Source: Baffinella frigidus (lineage: Eukaryota > Cryptophyceae > Cryptomonadales > Baffinellaceae). Taken from it: 18,124 bases of DNA. Shown piece after piece: positions 1 to 6,475 of this stretch. The position numbers and the translations under genes are program-made. Within the stretch, counting starts at the first letter, position 1. Every line of letters begins with the position of its first letter. Below the pieces are notes generated by a model, which was given only the letters and a program-made list of their open reading frames with translations, had not been told where the DNA came from and ran no database searches. Location of the stretch: assembly GCA_026770585.1 (NCBI GenBank), contig MU646974.1:164485-182608 (forward strand), given 5' to 3'.

Positions 1-50
1 TGACCGGTCACGCGGGCGTTCACGAGCCTGCCGGCGGGGCTGTTCCACGG
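1..50. repeat. Left arm of a 50-bp perfect inverted repeat (partner 1460-1509)
   Basis: Positions 1-50 are the exact reverse complement of 1460-1509. The outer end is half of the 16-bp palindrome GCGTGACCGGTCACGC, seen complete at 1497-1512 and 17857-17872. The repeat may extend beyond the window start, so the true arm length is unknown. Confidence 0.9.
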
Positions 51-62
51 GAAGCAACGATC

Positions 63-202
63 TCACAGGGAAACGGTTTTAATTTAAAACTTTTGATTCA
101 ATGAAAATTACTACACGAATGCTTTAATATTACTAGTAAAACTCATTATGTGTAGTAAATTTCATTGCCAGAATTTTTTTAATTAAAACCGTTTCCCAAT
201 GA
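63..202. mobile_element. Family A MITE, copy A1 (140 bp, TSD GATC)
   Basis: Non-coding palindromic element. The ends are TCACAGGGAAACGG and, reverse-complemented, TCATTGGGAAACGG, and the arms continue into TTTTAATT. It is flanked by GATC at 59-62 and 203-206, a 4-bp target duplication. The inner arms carry the family motif AAAATTACTACAC and its inverse GTGTAGTAAATTT. Copies A1 to A4 are all exactly 140 bp. The superfamily is not assignable from the ends: variable 4-bp duplications are reported for groups such as Chapaev, Sola and Ginger, but no transposase is here to decide. Confidence 0.88.
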
Positions 203-205
203 GAT

Positions 206-447
206 CTGCTCCGGTTCGCAATTCGTGTTTCTGACACGCCACCCGCTGCCCCCCACTCCCCAAACCCTAAACACGTAAACCCTACACCCAGACCTGTAAA
301 ACCCAAGCGCCCAACAAAACCCCACCCCCCTAAAACCCCTCAACATTTTGGACAGGAGCCGACAATCTGCTCCGGTTCGCAATTCGTGTTCCTAATACGC
401 GACCCTCTGCCCCCCGCGGATCTCTGCGCGCGCCACGGCCCCAGGTA
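206..447. repeat. K repeat, two tandem copies with degenerate telomeric sequence between
   Basis: A unit beginning CTGCTCCGGTTCGCAATTCG occurs at 206-257 and again at 367-418, continuing to CACGGCCCCAGGTAC at about 447. Related K pieces lie at 1050-1110, 2006-2037 and 2700-2920. The copy at 390-447 is intact across the point where element A2 is inserted in the 2.7-kb copy, so it serves as an empty site. Confidence 0.8.
258..345 (-). repeat. Degenerate telomere-like tract (CCCTAAA type)
   Basis: A C-rich tract with CCCTAAA, CCCTACA and CCCCTAAAA units, decayed and irregular. It sits exactly between the two K copies. Its G-rich strand is the minus strand, opposite to the terminal array at 18 kb. 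Confidence 0.7.
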
Positions 448-554
448 CCACTCCAGGCTGGAGGGATCCCAATGGCTCCAAGCCCTTCATCCGAAGGGCA
501 GAAACCTGTGTGTCAGGTTTTTTTGAGGGGGGGCACATCGGTCGAGCGATGTCT

Positions 555-590
555 ATGCGTCTATCTATCTATGCGTCTATCTATCTATCC
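555..590. repeat. TCTA microsatellite, 16-bp unit twice
   Basis: ATGCGTCTATCTATCT is repeated exactly at 555-570 and 571-586, then decays. It is a simple repeat of no evident function. Confidence 0.9.
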
Positions 591-592
591 TC

Positions 593-912
593 CTGCAGGT
601 CTAATAGCATTATAATCACTTTAGAACATCTTTTTGGCCTGTAGTAAAGATGTCACGATTTTATCGCAGCTCGAATTGTTTTAGCAGAATCTGGAGCTGA
701 CGGCCAAATCTCGAGGATCTGCGCTTTCAGATTTGAAAACGGATGAAATTTAGGGGTGAAATTCAGCAGAATTCCCGAAATATAGATGGACACTTTATTT
801 TTCAGACCTGCAAGAGGATATCTATGTCGCTGCAGCACCGCAGGGGCGCAACCTCGCGGGGCTCACCCTGCGCCCTACCGCAGTACGTACCTACTTTAGA
901 CGTGACCGGGAG
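593..912. other. Gene-free stretch with no assigned repeat
   Basis: About 320 bp, moderately AT-rich in its first two thirds, with no copy elsewhere in the window that I could see. Only short overlapping frames of 60-76 codons occur, none with a recognisable motif. I see no RNA gene or regulatory site. Confidence 0.5.
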
Positions 913-1007
913 CAATCAAAAGTCAACTCAATTGCAGAAAACACGGAAAACCGTGCTTTCTTCCAAAAGTTGACCTCGCGGCACTGGAGAGTTGACTTTT
1001 GCGATTG
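913..1007. repeat. Foldback element with CAATC..AAAGTCAACTC arms
   Basis: The left arm CAATCAAAAGTCAACTC (913-929) is inverted at 989-1007 with a 2-nt insertion. The centre holds a small hairpin, CACGG-AAAA-CCGTG (942-955). No clear target duplication is visible. The AGTTGAC core of the arms recurs widely in the window. Confidence 0.65.
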
Positions 1008-1027
1008 ACCACCCTCAGGTCTAGCGT

Positions 1028-1110
1028 AGTGTAGCACCCTACGGAATGTGCCGGGGCGCTTCGTGTTCCTCATACACGACCCTCTGCCCCCCGCGGACTT
1101 CTGCGCGTGC
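1028..1110. repeat. K repeat copy containing the empty site for element CC
   Basis: GTAGCACCCTACGGAATGTG (1031-1050) matches the two flanks of the CC insertion at 1219-1422, with one TA instead of two. It continues into the K sequence CGACCCTCTGCCCCCCGCGG. Confidence 0.85.
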
Positions 1111-1142
1111 CGAAAATGGCTCCAAGGGTAGGCCCCTGGTAC

Positions 1143-1175
1143 GTGTGGGACGACCCTTATTCACAAACGATGAAA
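1143..1175 (+). repeat. AA repeat, copy 1 of 3
   Basis: GGGACGACCCTTATTCACAA followed by ACGATGA. Similar copies lie at about 2245-2275 and 3120-3149. They are short dispersed fragments whose parent element is not identified. Confidence 0.7.
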
Positions 1176-1230
1176 ACAGCCTAGGCCGTATCCCGTATCA
1201 CGCTACCGTCACACGTACGGTAGCACCCTA

Positions 1231-1410
1231 CTACTGCAAAGCCTGTGGGGAAGTCTCAATTTCTCTGGACACGAAACTATTGTTGCCTTTTGACGATTTT
1301 TGGTCACGTCCTTGGGGCAGAAATTGCCTTTTGAGGTGAAAATGGCTCCAAATTATAGGACACCAGAGTGTCCGCTACTTTTTGAAACTTCCCCTGGGGC
1401 TTTGCAGTAG
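1231..1410. mobile_element. Element CC: 180-bp TA-flanked MITE with an empty site in the window
   Basis: The TIRs are CTACTGCAAAGCCTGTGGGG and, inverted, CTACTGCAAAGCCCCAGGGG, and the similarity continues through AAGTYTCAA. It is flanked by TA at 1229-1230 and 1411-1412. The uninterrupted target is present at 1031-1050, which directly supports insertion with a TA duplication. That target is typical of Tc1/mariner and related elements. The element is non-coding. Confidence 0.92.
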
Positions 1411-1459
1411 TACGGAATGTGGCGGAGCTTCCGTTGGCGCCATCTCGGTATTAACGAGC

Positions 1460-1548
1460 CCGTGGAACAGCCCCGCCGGCAGGCTCGTGAACGCCCGCGT
1501 GACCGGTCACGCGGACGCCGAAGCCAACTGTCCGAGGTGACTGCCTTG
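1460..1548. repeat. Hub of two long inverted repeats (partners 1-50 and 17821-17878)
   Basis: Positions 1460-1509 are the perfect inverse of 1-50. Positions 1491-1548 are the perfect inverse of 17821-17878 (58 bp). The palindrome GCGTGACCGGTCACGC at 1497-1512 lies in the overlap. One locus therefore pairs with sequences at both ends of the window. Confidence 0.92.
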
Positions 1549-1617
1549 CGTTGTACTGGCGTCGCCATTCGTGTTCCTCTCTCCAAAGGCCTCTCGCTAG
1601 GATGGCAGCTACCCTGT

Positions 1618-1836
1618 CCACTCGAGACTGGAAGCGGCACTGTTTTAAAAGTTTTAAGTTTACAAGTCCTTTACAAGTGAAGAAAAAAAAGAATTGTGTA
1701 GTAATTTTCACACAAATAGGGGCGTTGGTCACGTATCTCGCGGAATTCCTCGAGATGCGTGACCAAGCCTGCCCGTGACTGGTACTAAATTTAACAACCT
1801 CACATTTAAAACAGTCCCATTTCTAGCCTCGAGTGG
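1618..1836 (+). mobile_element. Family L palindromic element, copy L1 (219 bp)
   Basis: The ends are CCACTCGAG (1618) and CTCGAGTGG (to 1836). In order inward the element carries TTTTAAAAGTTTTAAGTTTAC, with 19 bases of it shared by L2, then GTGTAGTAATTTTCACAC, then a central imperfect palindrome TTGGTCACGTATCTCGCGG / inverse, then TTTAAAACAGTCCC. L2 at 2289-2499 is the same element in the opposite orientation. No unambiguous TSD is visible. Confidence 0.82.
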
Positions 1837-1944
1837 TAGTCAGATATGCGACCTAGGGAATATGGCGGGCCCGTTTCTCAAGGCTCATAGACTTGTGTAT
1901 CACTCAACTCAAGGCTCAAGGGCCTGTTTTAGGACCTGTATCGA

Positions 1945-1974
1945 GAGTAATAAAGAAGAAGAAGAAGAAGAAGA
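1945..1974 (+). repeat. GAA microsatellite next to an N-repeat fragment
   Basis: GAGTAATAAAGAAGAAGAAG continues to 1974. The same junction, GGTAATAAAGAAGAAGAGG, ends repeat N at 7210-7235, so this is probably a residual N terminus with an expanded tail. Confidence 0.75.
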
Positions 1975-2037
1975 TGCGACCTACCCTGAGAAATCAGATA
2001 GAGAGGTTTGCAATTCACCTTTCTGATACGTGACCCT

Positions 2038-2232
2038 CCACACGAGAACGCTAGAGGGGCCTACTTAAAACCAGGATGCTTTGAAAAGTGGGCATTTGTG
2101 TAGTAACCTTCGTTGATTGGTCACGTTCCTAGCCATGAATTGGCCAGTCACGAAGTTGGAATACCTTATCCTGGTACAAATATCTACAACCCCATATATA
2201 AATAGGCCCCTCTATCTAGCATTCTCGAGTGG
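2038..2232 (+). mobile_element. Family C palindromic element, copy C1 (about 195 bp)
   Basis: The TIRs are CCACACGAGAACGCTAGAGG and, from the right end, CCACTCGAGAATGCTAGATA, both followed by GAGGGGCCTA. Internal landmarks are GTGTAGTAACCTTCGTTG and CCTGGTACAAATATCTACAA. Copies C2 (7246-7432) and C3 (11691-11881, opposite orientation) share the whole layout. The outer CCACTCGAG is also the end of family L. Confidence 0.85.
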
Positions 2233-2244
2233 CTCTCCCCCCCG

Positions 2245-2275
2245 CGGGGGACGACCCTTGTTAACAAATGATGAA
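2245..2275 (+). repeat. AA repeat, copy 2
   Basis: GGGGGACGACCCTTGTTAAC then AAATGATGA. This is a degenerate version of the 1143 and 3120 copies, lying between C1 and L2. Confidence 0.65.
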
Positions 2276-2288
2276 ACACCCAAGGCCC

Positions 2289-2499
2289 CCCACTCGAGGT
2301 CGGAAGAGGGAGCATTTTAAATGTGGGGTTGTTAAAATTTGTACCAGTCACGGGCGGGCTTGGTCACGTATCTGGGGGAATTCCCCCAGATACGTGACCA
2401 AACGACCCTATTTGTGTGTAAATTACTACACAGCGGTCCACTTGTAAAGGACTTGTAAAGTTAAAACTTTTAAAATAGTCACATTTCTAGCCTCGAGTT
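2289..2499 (-). mobile_element. Family L palindromic element, copy L2, with a perfect 42-bp central palindrome
   Basis: An inverse-oriented copy of L1 (211 bp) from CCACTCGAG (2289) to CCTCGAGT at about 2499. Its centre, 2360-2401, is a spacer-less perfect palindrome around GAATTC (2378-2383). The outer half of each palindrome arm is TTGGTCACGTATC. L1 has the same centre with mismatches. Confidence 0.85.
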
Positions 2500-2680
2500 T
2501 CTTGCTAGGATGCTGGCGACCCTGTACCACGCAGGTCTGGAGGGGGGGGTATTTCAAAGTCATTTGTTTTAGGGGAAACGGTATTCAAAAGTCAATTTTG
2601 AGAAGAAAACGGCTCCAAGGGCGACCCAACGGCTCAAAGGGCGACCCTGGAATACCCCCACGTAGCGCCCTGTGTGGAGT
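2500..2680 (+). repeat. Y repeat, copy Y1
   Basis: Begins GCTAGGATGCTGGCGACCCT and continues through GGAGGGGGGGTATTT, CAAAAGTCA, an imperfect 20-bp tandem (ACGGCTCCAAGGGCGACCCA and a near copy, 2610-2649) and GGAATACCCCC. Y2 at 17118-17290 has the same order. The GGGGGTATT and AATACCCCC segments are inverted, suggesting a foldback element. Confidence 0.75.
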
Positions 2681-2699
2681 CAAGGAACTACGGAATATG

Positions 2700-2920
2700 C
2701 CAGGGCAATTCATCTTCCTGATACGCGATTTCATATGGAAACACTTGTAATTTATAGACTGGATTTCAATCAAAATTACCACACGTTTCATTTAATAGTA
2801 CATTTAAAGATCGTTCTGTGCAGTAAATTTCATTGAATCCAGGTTATGAATTATAAGTGTTTCGGTATGAGATTCTCTCCTCCCCGCGGGCCTCTGCGCA
2901 CGCCACGGCCCCAGGTACAG
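2700..2920 (+). repeat. K repeat copy split by element A2
   Basis: TTCCTGATACGC (to 2726) resumes after A2 as CTCTCCTCCCCGCGGGCC and ends CACGGCCCCAGGTAC. The copy at 390-447 is uninterrupted at this point. Confidence 0.85.
2731..2870. mobile_element. Family A MITE, copy A2 (140 bp, TSD GATT)
   Basis: The ends are TCATATGGAAACACTTGTAA and, inverted, TCATACCGAAACACTTATAA. It is flanked by GATT at 2727-2730 and 2871-2874. It is inserted in a K repeat whose uninterrupted paralogue is at 390-447. The inner arms carry AAAATTACCACAC and GCAGTAAATTTCATTG. It is non-coding. Confidence 0.92.
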
Positions 2921-2986
2921 CTAATCCTCTATATTCAAAATCACCAATTCGTTACATGTCGGTAATTTTGCGGTTTCTTGGGGGAT

Positions 2987-3045
2987 TTGGTCACGTTCCC
3001 GCCCAAACGGCGGGTGGGGACGTGACCGGGTGGGGACGTGACCAA
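2987..3045. repeat. GGTCACG inverted repeat with 16-bp tandem duplication
   Basis: TTGGTCACGTTCCCGCCC (2987-3004) faces an exact 16-bp tandem CGGGTGGGGACGTGAC (3011-3026 and 3027-3042) that ends GTGACCAA. The TTGGTCACGT arms match the centres of L1 and L2, so this may be a relic of that family. Confidence 0.7.
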
Positions 3046-3119
3046 CTCACGTACAAACCTGGAAGTGCGTCTGCTACTGACATTTAAAAAGAGGCTTTGA
3101 CCCGCCTTGAGCGTTACAC

Positions 3120-3149
3120 GTGGGACGGCCCTTATTCGCAAACGATGAT
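3120..3149 (+). repeat. AA repeat, copy 3
   Basis: GTGGGACGGCCCTTATTCGC then AAACGATGA. It is followed by GATAGACTCAGGG, which recurs at 11187 beside the F2 repeat. Confidence 0.65.
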
Positions 3150-3192
3150 AGACTCAGGGTTGGTTGGCTCAACGGGCGAGAGCAGAAAGATG

Positions 3193-3249
3193 CTCTAGAG
3201 AGTCACCTACCCAGAGTCATATATCACCGAGTATACAACGTATACGAAG
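3193..3249 (+). repeat. F repeat, copy F1
   Basis: GTCACCTACCCAGAGTCATA continues to TATCACCGAGTATACAACGT and ATACG. Other copies are F2 11075-11140 (-), F3 14010-14062 (+), F4 14216-14300 (+) and F5 15516-15598 (-). Differences between copies fall at any codon position, so I treat it as non-coding. Confidence 0.82.
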
Positions 3250-3340
3250 ATAAGACCCTCTACCTTAGGTTCGGCGAATCGGAACCATCTGCCCCTGGCG
3301 CAGTTCATACACTTTAATCTCGAAAGCTTAGCGGACGGTC

Positions 3341-3443
3341 GTTTAGATGGACCGTTTCCCGAAGGCACCGGTTTTGATGGACCATTTCCCGTTGATGGAC
3401 CCCGAACCTCCTAAACCCTAAATCCCAAACCCCCAAACCCAGG
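3341..3443. repeat. GATGGACC short repeats and degenerate CCCTAAA tract
   Basis: Three GATGGACC units (two continuing RTTTCCCG) at 3346-3400 are followed by CTAAACCCTAAATCCCAAAC, a decayed telomere-like tract with its G-rich strand on minus. GTTTAGATGGACC recurs inside DD at about 5650. Confidence 0.65.
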
Positions 3444-3517
3444 TTACACAAAATGAACAGTCGGCTGCTCAGAGAGTTCCAGGAGAACCGCTCGTCGATC
3501 GATCCCCGCGTCCTCAT

Positions 3518-3598
3518 GATTTGAATCAAATCAAATCACGATTTAAATCAGTTTGATTTGAGATCTGGTTTGATTCACTTTGATGCGAATCATCAGGA
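3518..3598. repeat. AT-rich ATCAAAT palindromic tract
   Basis: Repeated TGATTTGAATCAAATCAAAT and its inverse, with GATTTAAATC in the middle. It can form several alternative hairpins. No copy was seen elsewhere in the window. Confidence 0.6.
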
Positions 3599-3661
3599 TT
3601 ACGTGTAAATGAATTCAAGGGGTTTAACCGGGTCTCTCGCGAAAAAGGACACGCTCGTGTA

Positions 3662-3723
3662 AAGTTGATTCTACCCAGGAAACACGCCAAAAGTGGATTC
3701 TACCCAGGAAACACGCCAAAAGA
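3662..3723 (-). repeat. I repeat: 29-bp tandem, two units
   Basis: Units at 3662-3690 and 3691-3719 (AAGTTGATTCTACCCAGGAA plus ACACGCCAA) differ at one position. Inverse copies of the same sequence occur at 6976-7018 (with TTTACACGAGCG), 10179-10208 and 10370-10389, so this is a dispersed family. Confidence 0.8.
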
Positions 3724-4009
3724 CTGAGACCACCCAGCAAGGACGATCCGCCGAAACCAACGCACGCACCACTGCCGATGGAGCGCACGTTTCGCACCTT
3801 AGGGTGGGTGGGTGTGGAAGAGCGCGGCCCACCGAGACAAAAGTCGAGAGTGGAACGTCTCAAAGCAAAAGTGGAACCTCTGTTAACTTAAGAAGTAACA
3901 GTGGAGAACACCTCTTTGGAATCGTTGGCATGCATTTTTTCCACGGACTGAAGTCATCGCAGGCTCTGTCTCTGTCTAGGCACAAGGAGACAGGCCTGCT
4001 GTCGGACCC
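3724..4009. other. Stretch without a supported gene
   Basis: One plus-strand frame of 112 codons (3693-4031) crosses this stretch, but it starts in the I tandem repeat, ends inside element B1 and shows no motif. An internal near-duplication of AAAAGT..AGTGGAAC (about 3838-3880) is the only structure seen. I cannot exclude an exon. Confidence 0.45.
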
Positions 4010-4011
4010 TA

Positions 4012-4128
4012 CAGGGGTACCTCGCTCATAAGAAACGCCCACCCCCCTAGGACCCCCCTAGGGCCCTAGGCATAGGCCTACTGTAGGGTCCTAGAGGGGG
4101 GCGGTTTCTTATGAGCGAGGTACCCCTG
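4012..4128 (-). mobile_element. Family B MITE, copy B1 (117 bp, TA target)
   Basis: The TIRs start CAGGGGTACCTCGCTCATAA and continue GAAAC, and the element is flanked by TA at 4010-4011 and 4129-4130. Between the TIRs lies a core rich in CCTAGG and CCTACAGTAGG. Six copies in the window are full length, 117 bp or 115-117 after removing nested insertions. The core orientation is GGCATAGGCCTACTGTAGGG, called minus here. Confidence 0.93.
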
Positions 4129-4186
4129 TAGGCATAGGGAGGCAGCTATCGGACCCTAGGGCGGTGTGTGCCCTCACTTTCGAGTA

Positions 4187-4303
4187 CAGGGGTACCTCGC
4201 TCATAAGAAACCGCCCCCCCCTAGGACCCTACAGTAGGACCATGCCTAGGGCCCTACGGTGGTCCTAGGGGGGCGGGCGTTTCTTATGAGCGAGGTACCC
4301 CTG
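4187..4303 (+). mobile_element. Family B MITE, copy B2 (117 bp, TA target)
   Basis: Full length and flanked by TA (4185-4186 and 4304-4305). The core lies in the opposite orientation to B1, 58 bp away. Its left flank, TGCCCTCACTTTCGAG, recurs at 4428-4443, so it sits in a locally duplicated segment. Confidence 0.93.
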
Positions 4304-4310
4304 TATGGTT

Positions 4311-4443
4311 CGTGTGGGAAGTGGCCTGAAATGCCAGGTTTGCGTGTGGGAAGGGGCCTCACATGTCAGATGGGGGGGTGGGACGGGGCCTGACATGTCA
4401 GGTGAGAGTGTGGGAAGGGGCCTGATATGCCCTCACTTTCGAG
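4311..4443 (+). repeat. Tandem repeat of about 32-36 bp, four diverged units
   Basis: Each unit contains GTGTGGGAAGGGGCCTGACA or a close variant followed by TGYCAG. The last unit ends in TGCCCTCACTTTCGAG, which also lies left of B2. Confidence 0.75.
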
Positions 4444-4483
4444 AAGCCCCCGTACCCCAGTGTTCACAGGTCTCCTGCCATGT

Positions 4484-4501
4484 TGTCTGTTCTAACAGAC
4501 A
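4484..4501. repeat. Short perfect hairpin
   Basis: TGTCTGTT-CT-AACAGACA, an 8-bp stem with a 2-nt loop. It is not followed by a T tract, and I assign no function. Confidence 0.7.
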
Positions 4502-4507
4502 TTGGAG

Positions 4508-4611
4508 CCATTTCTTCTTCTCCTCTTCTTTATTGCCCTCACATGGTGTGCACCAAGGAGACCTCGAGAGAGGCCCCCCAGCCTTTTGAAAAGTGATCAA
4601 CTTAATACTAC
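4508..4611 (-). repeat. N repeat, copy N1 (inverse of 7137-7235)
   Basis: About 100 bp, highly similar in reverse complement to 7137-7235. Landmarks on the repeat strand are TAGTATTAAGTTGATCACTT, GGCCTCTCTCGAGGT and CACACCATGTGAGGG, then ATAAAGAAGA. The class is unknown. Confidence 0.82.
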
Positions 4612-4706
4612 ATTGATACTACATTGGAGCCATTTCGGCTGAGGCGGTTCGCGGAACCGGCTTTAGCACCTCGCCCCTCTCGGCTCGGCTTGATAACATT
4701 GATCTA

Positions 4707-4823
4707 CAGGGGTACATCGCTCACAAGAAACCGCCCACCCCTAGGACCCTACAGTAGGCCTATGCCTAGGGCCCTACAGTGGTTCCAGGGGGGTGGGCGT
4801 TTCTTATGCGCGAGGTACCCCTG
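4707..4823 (+). mobile_element. Family B MITE, copy B3 (117 bp, TA target)
   Basis: Full length. The TIRs have single changes (CAGGGGTACATCGCTCACAA on the left) and TA flanks (4705-4706 and 4824-4825). Confidence 0.92.
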
Positions 4824-4903
4824 TACATGCAACTCAAGTCACAAAGGGAGGAGGTTGACACGACCCAAAGGTGGAAATTGGTACCCTTGTAATGGTCGCC
4901 TTA

Positions 4904-5120
4904 CAGGGGTACCTCGCTCATAAAAAAGCGCCCCCTCCCCAGAACCACCACAGAGCCCTAGACATAGGCCTTCAGTAGGGTCCTCGGGGGAGGCGCTTTC
5001 TTATCCCTTAAGTGACCAGTAGGCCCATACGCCCTACAGTAGGGCCCTAGGACCTGCCTAGGGCGAGTTAGGGCGATTATTCGCCCGTTGGTCACTTTAG
5101 GGATAAGCGAGGTACCCCTT
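4904..5120 (-). mobile_element. Family B MITE, copy B4, split by element E1
   Basis: Starts CAGGGGTACCTCGCTCATAA and ends GCGAGGTACCCCTT, flanked by TA (4902-4903 and 5121-5122). Removing E1 and one TA leaves 115 bp, two short of the family length. Confidence 0.9.
5004..5103. mobile_element. Family E MITE, copy E1 (100 bp), nested in B4
   Basis: The ends are TCCCTTAAGTGACCAG and, inverted, TCCCTAAAGTGACCAA, flanked by TA at 5002-5003 and 5104-5105 inside the right TIR of B4. The core has GCCCTACAGTAGGGCCCTAG. E2 and E3 are 101 bp with the same ends and core. Confidence 0.92.
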
Positions 5121-5139
5121 TACCGCTGCATCCACGAGG

Positions 5140-5219
5140 ATTGCCTAGGACCTCCTACCGTAGGCCGAGACGTTTTGGTCCTAGGATCCCTCGGCCTACG
5201 GTAGGAGGTCCTAGGCAAT
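5140..5219. repeat. G element G1: perfect 30-bp stem hairpin
   Basis: 5140-5169 (ATTGCCTAGGACCTCCTACC and on) is the exact inverse of 5190-5219, with a 20-nt loop. A degenerate copy lies at 12431-12511. The stem carries the CCTAGG and CCTACCGTAGG motifs found inside B, E and H. Confidence 0.9.
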
Positions 5220-5221
5220 GC

Positions 5222-5470
5222 CGCGACTGTCACGACACGGACTGGAGAGAAATGTGGGGATACAGTCCTGTGTAGGATGGCCGGAGTCATCACGAGACGG
5301 TATCCCTAGACACACTGCCTCGACACTGTATTTACCAAACTTTCACGCACTCGTACATCCCGGGTTTCTGAGACCCTAATGCTAGAACGCTGTTGTCCAG
5401 CGCACACCACTCCCCTTACCTCCTGCAGCGAGGTACAGGGGTTGCTAGAAATGAAGGACTCGCACCGCCT
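5222..5470. other. Stretch with no assigned feature
   Basis: About 250 bp with no repeat partner that I could see and only short frames without motifs. GCGAGGTACAGGGG at 5428-5441 recalls a scrambled B end. Confidence 0.4.
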
Positions 5471-5496
5471 CAAGGGTGACCATAGGGCCCTAGGCA
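5471..5496 (-). mobile_element. B-core fragment
   Basis: CAAGGGTGACCATAGGGCCC then TAGGCA matches the B core and has the same left truncation point as B6. Copy B5 is inserted at the TA immediately after it. Confidence 0.75.
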
Positions 5497-5498
5497 TA

Positions 5499-5783
5499 CA
5501 GGGGTACCTCGCTCATAAGAAACCGCCCCTCCCAGGACCCTACAGTAGGCCTATGCCTAGGGCCCTATGGTGGTCCTAGCTACACTCCGACCCACAAGAT
5601 TTCAGCTAAGTCAACCAGCTCACCTAAGTCAACTTTCCCCTGATTTCGTTTAGATGGACCCTGCCACCATGGCCGGCATTTGACTTAAGGCGCTGGTTTT
5701 CAGGGGGAGTTGACTTAGGCGAAATGTTTTGGATCCGAGTGCACTAGGGGGGCGGGCGGTTTCTTATGAGCGAGGTACCCCTG
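5499..5783 (+). mobile_element. Family B MITE, copy B5, split by element DD
   Basis: Flanked by TA (5497-5498 and 5784-5785). After removal of DD and one TA the element is exactly 117 bp. The left TIR is CAGGGGTACCTCGCTCATAA. Confidence 0.92.
5579..5744. mobile_element. Element DD: 166-bp TA-flanked insertion in B5
   Basis: It interrupts the B core at GGTGGTCCTA/GGGGGG, with TA on both sides (5577-5578 and 5745-5746). The ends GCTACACTCCG and, inverted, GTGCACTCGG are only loosely repeated, but inner arms with AAGTCAACTTTCCCC and GGGGGAGTTGACTT are inverted. Excision restoring 117 bp fixes both boundaries. Confidence 0.87.
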
Positions 5784-5850
5784 TAGGTGTGGAGACAGTT
5801 GACTTCATTGACGAGCGAACCTTTATCCCCGGAGCACCGCTCACCCCCAA

Positions 5851-5929
5851 GGGTCACCAGAGGGCCCTAGACATAGGGCTACTGTAGGGTCCTAGGGGGT
5901 GGCGCATTCTTATGAGCGAGGTACCCCTC
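5851..5929 (-). mobile_element. Family B, left-truncated copy B6
   Basis: Starts GGGTCACCAGAGGGCCCTAG and ends in the right TIR (GCGAGGTACCCCTC, TA 5930-5931). The left TIR is absent. Confidence 0.87.
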
Positions 5930-5932
5930 TAC

Positions 5933-6046
5933 ACGTTGTGGTTTGACCAGTATGCAGGCGAACCGTTATCCCCTGAGCTCAGGGGAAACCGGTTCGCTCG
6001 AATACTTGTGGTTTGACCAGTATTGAAGCGAAGCTTTATCCGCGGA
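5933..6046. repeat. Direct repeat plus palindrome with GCGAACC stem
   Basis: TTGTGGTTTGACCAGTAT occurs at 5936-5953 and 6006-6023, each followed by GCGAAN..TTATCC. The palindrome at 5958-5997 has arms GCGAACCGTTATCCCCTGAG and, inverted, GCGAACCGGTTTCCCCTGAG. GAGCGAACCTTTATCCCC at about 5812 is a further fragment. Confidence 0.75.
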
Positions 6047-6134
6047 GCACTTGCGCAGCGTTCAGGAGCCCCAGTGCGCTTCCTGCAGTGCCGACCAGGA
6101 CCGCCAGCCACTCCTCACGTCCCCACTTCCTGCC
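6047..6134 (+). repeat. J repeat, copy 1
   Basis: CCGCCAGCCACTCCTCACGT then CCCCACTTCCTGCCG directly precedes the first TTCGGG array. Other J copies are at 6195-6232, 6404-6475, 6830-6866 and 7674-7712. J flanks both sides of both arrays. Confidence 0.8.
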
Positions 6135-6197
6135 GGGTTTCGGGTTCGGGTTTCAGGTTCGGGTTTCGGGTTTCGGGTCGGGTTTCGGGTTCAGGTC
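6135..6197 (+). repeat. TTCGGG/TTTCGGG telomere-variant array 1
   Basis: Alternating GGGTTC and GGGTTTC units with some TTCAGG. It lies between two J copies in direct orientation, as if the array had expanded within J. Confidence 0.88.
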
Positions 6198-6239
6198 GCC
6201 AGCCACTCCTCGCGGCCCCACTTCCTGCCGAACACAACA

Positions 6240-6403
6240 ACCGCATCATCAGGTTCTTGCAGGAGAAAGCAACACCCGCACCATACGTGTTTGCCGTGGG
6301 GTGTTGGTACGTATTTGTCTTGGGTGATGATACGTGTTTGTCTCGTGCGTCGATAAGTATGTATCGTGGGTGGTGCGCCTACTTGATGGTCCCAAGTCAA
6401 CTT
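6240..6403 (+). repeat. O repeat, copy 1
   Basis: GGTTCTTGCAGGAGAAAGCA continues to the end CCCAAGTCAACTTTAGGA. A shorter copy lies at 7428-7510. This copy has an extra internal segment with a diverged tandem TACGTRTTTGTCT. Confidence 0.7.
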
Positions 6404-6475
6404 TAGGAGCCCTAGTGTGCTTCCAGCAGCGCTGACTACGACCGCCAGCCACGCCTCGCGTCCCCACTTCCTGCC
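6404..6475 (+). repeat. J repeat, copy 3 (before the main array)
   Basis: GGAGCCCTAGTGTGCTTCCA continues to CCCCACTTCCTGCC, directly abutting the GGGTTTCGGG array, exactly as at 6134. Confidence 0.8.

Noticed and set aside
3693-4031. 112-codon plus-strand frame as a gene
   Set aside because: It starts in a 29-bp tandem repeat and ends inside MITE B1, with no recognisable motif. It is kept only as an unlikely possibility.
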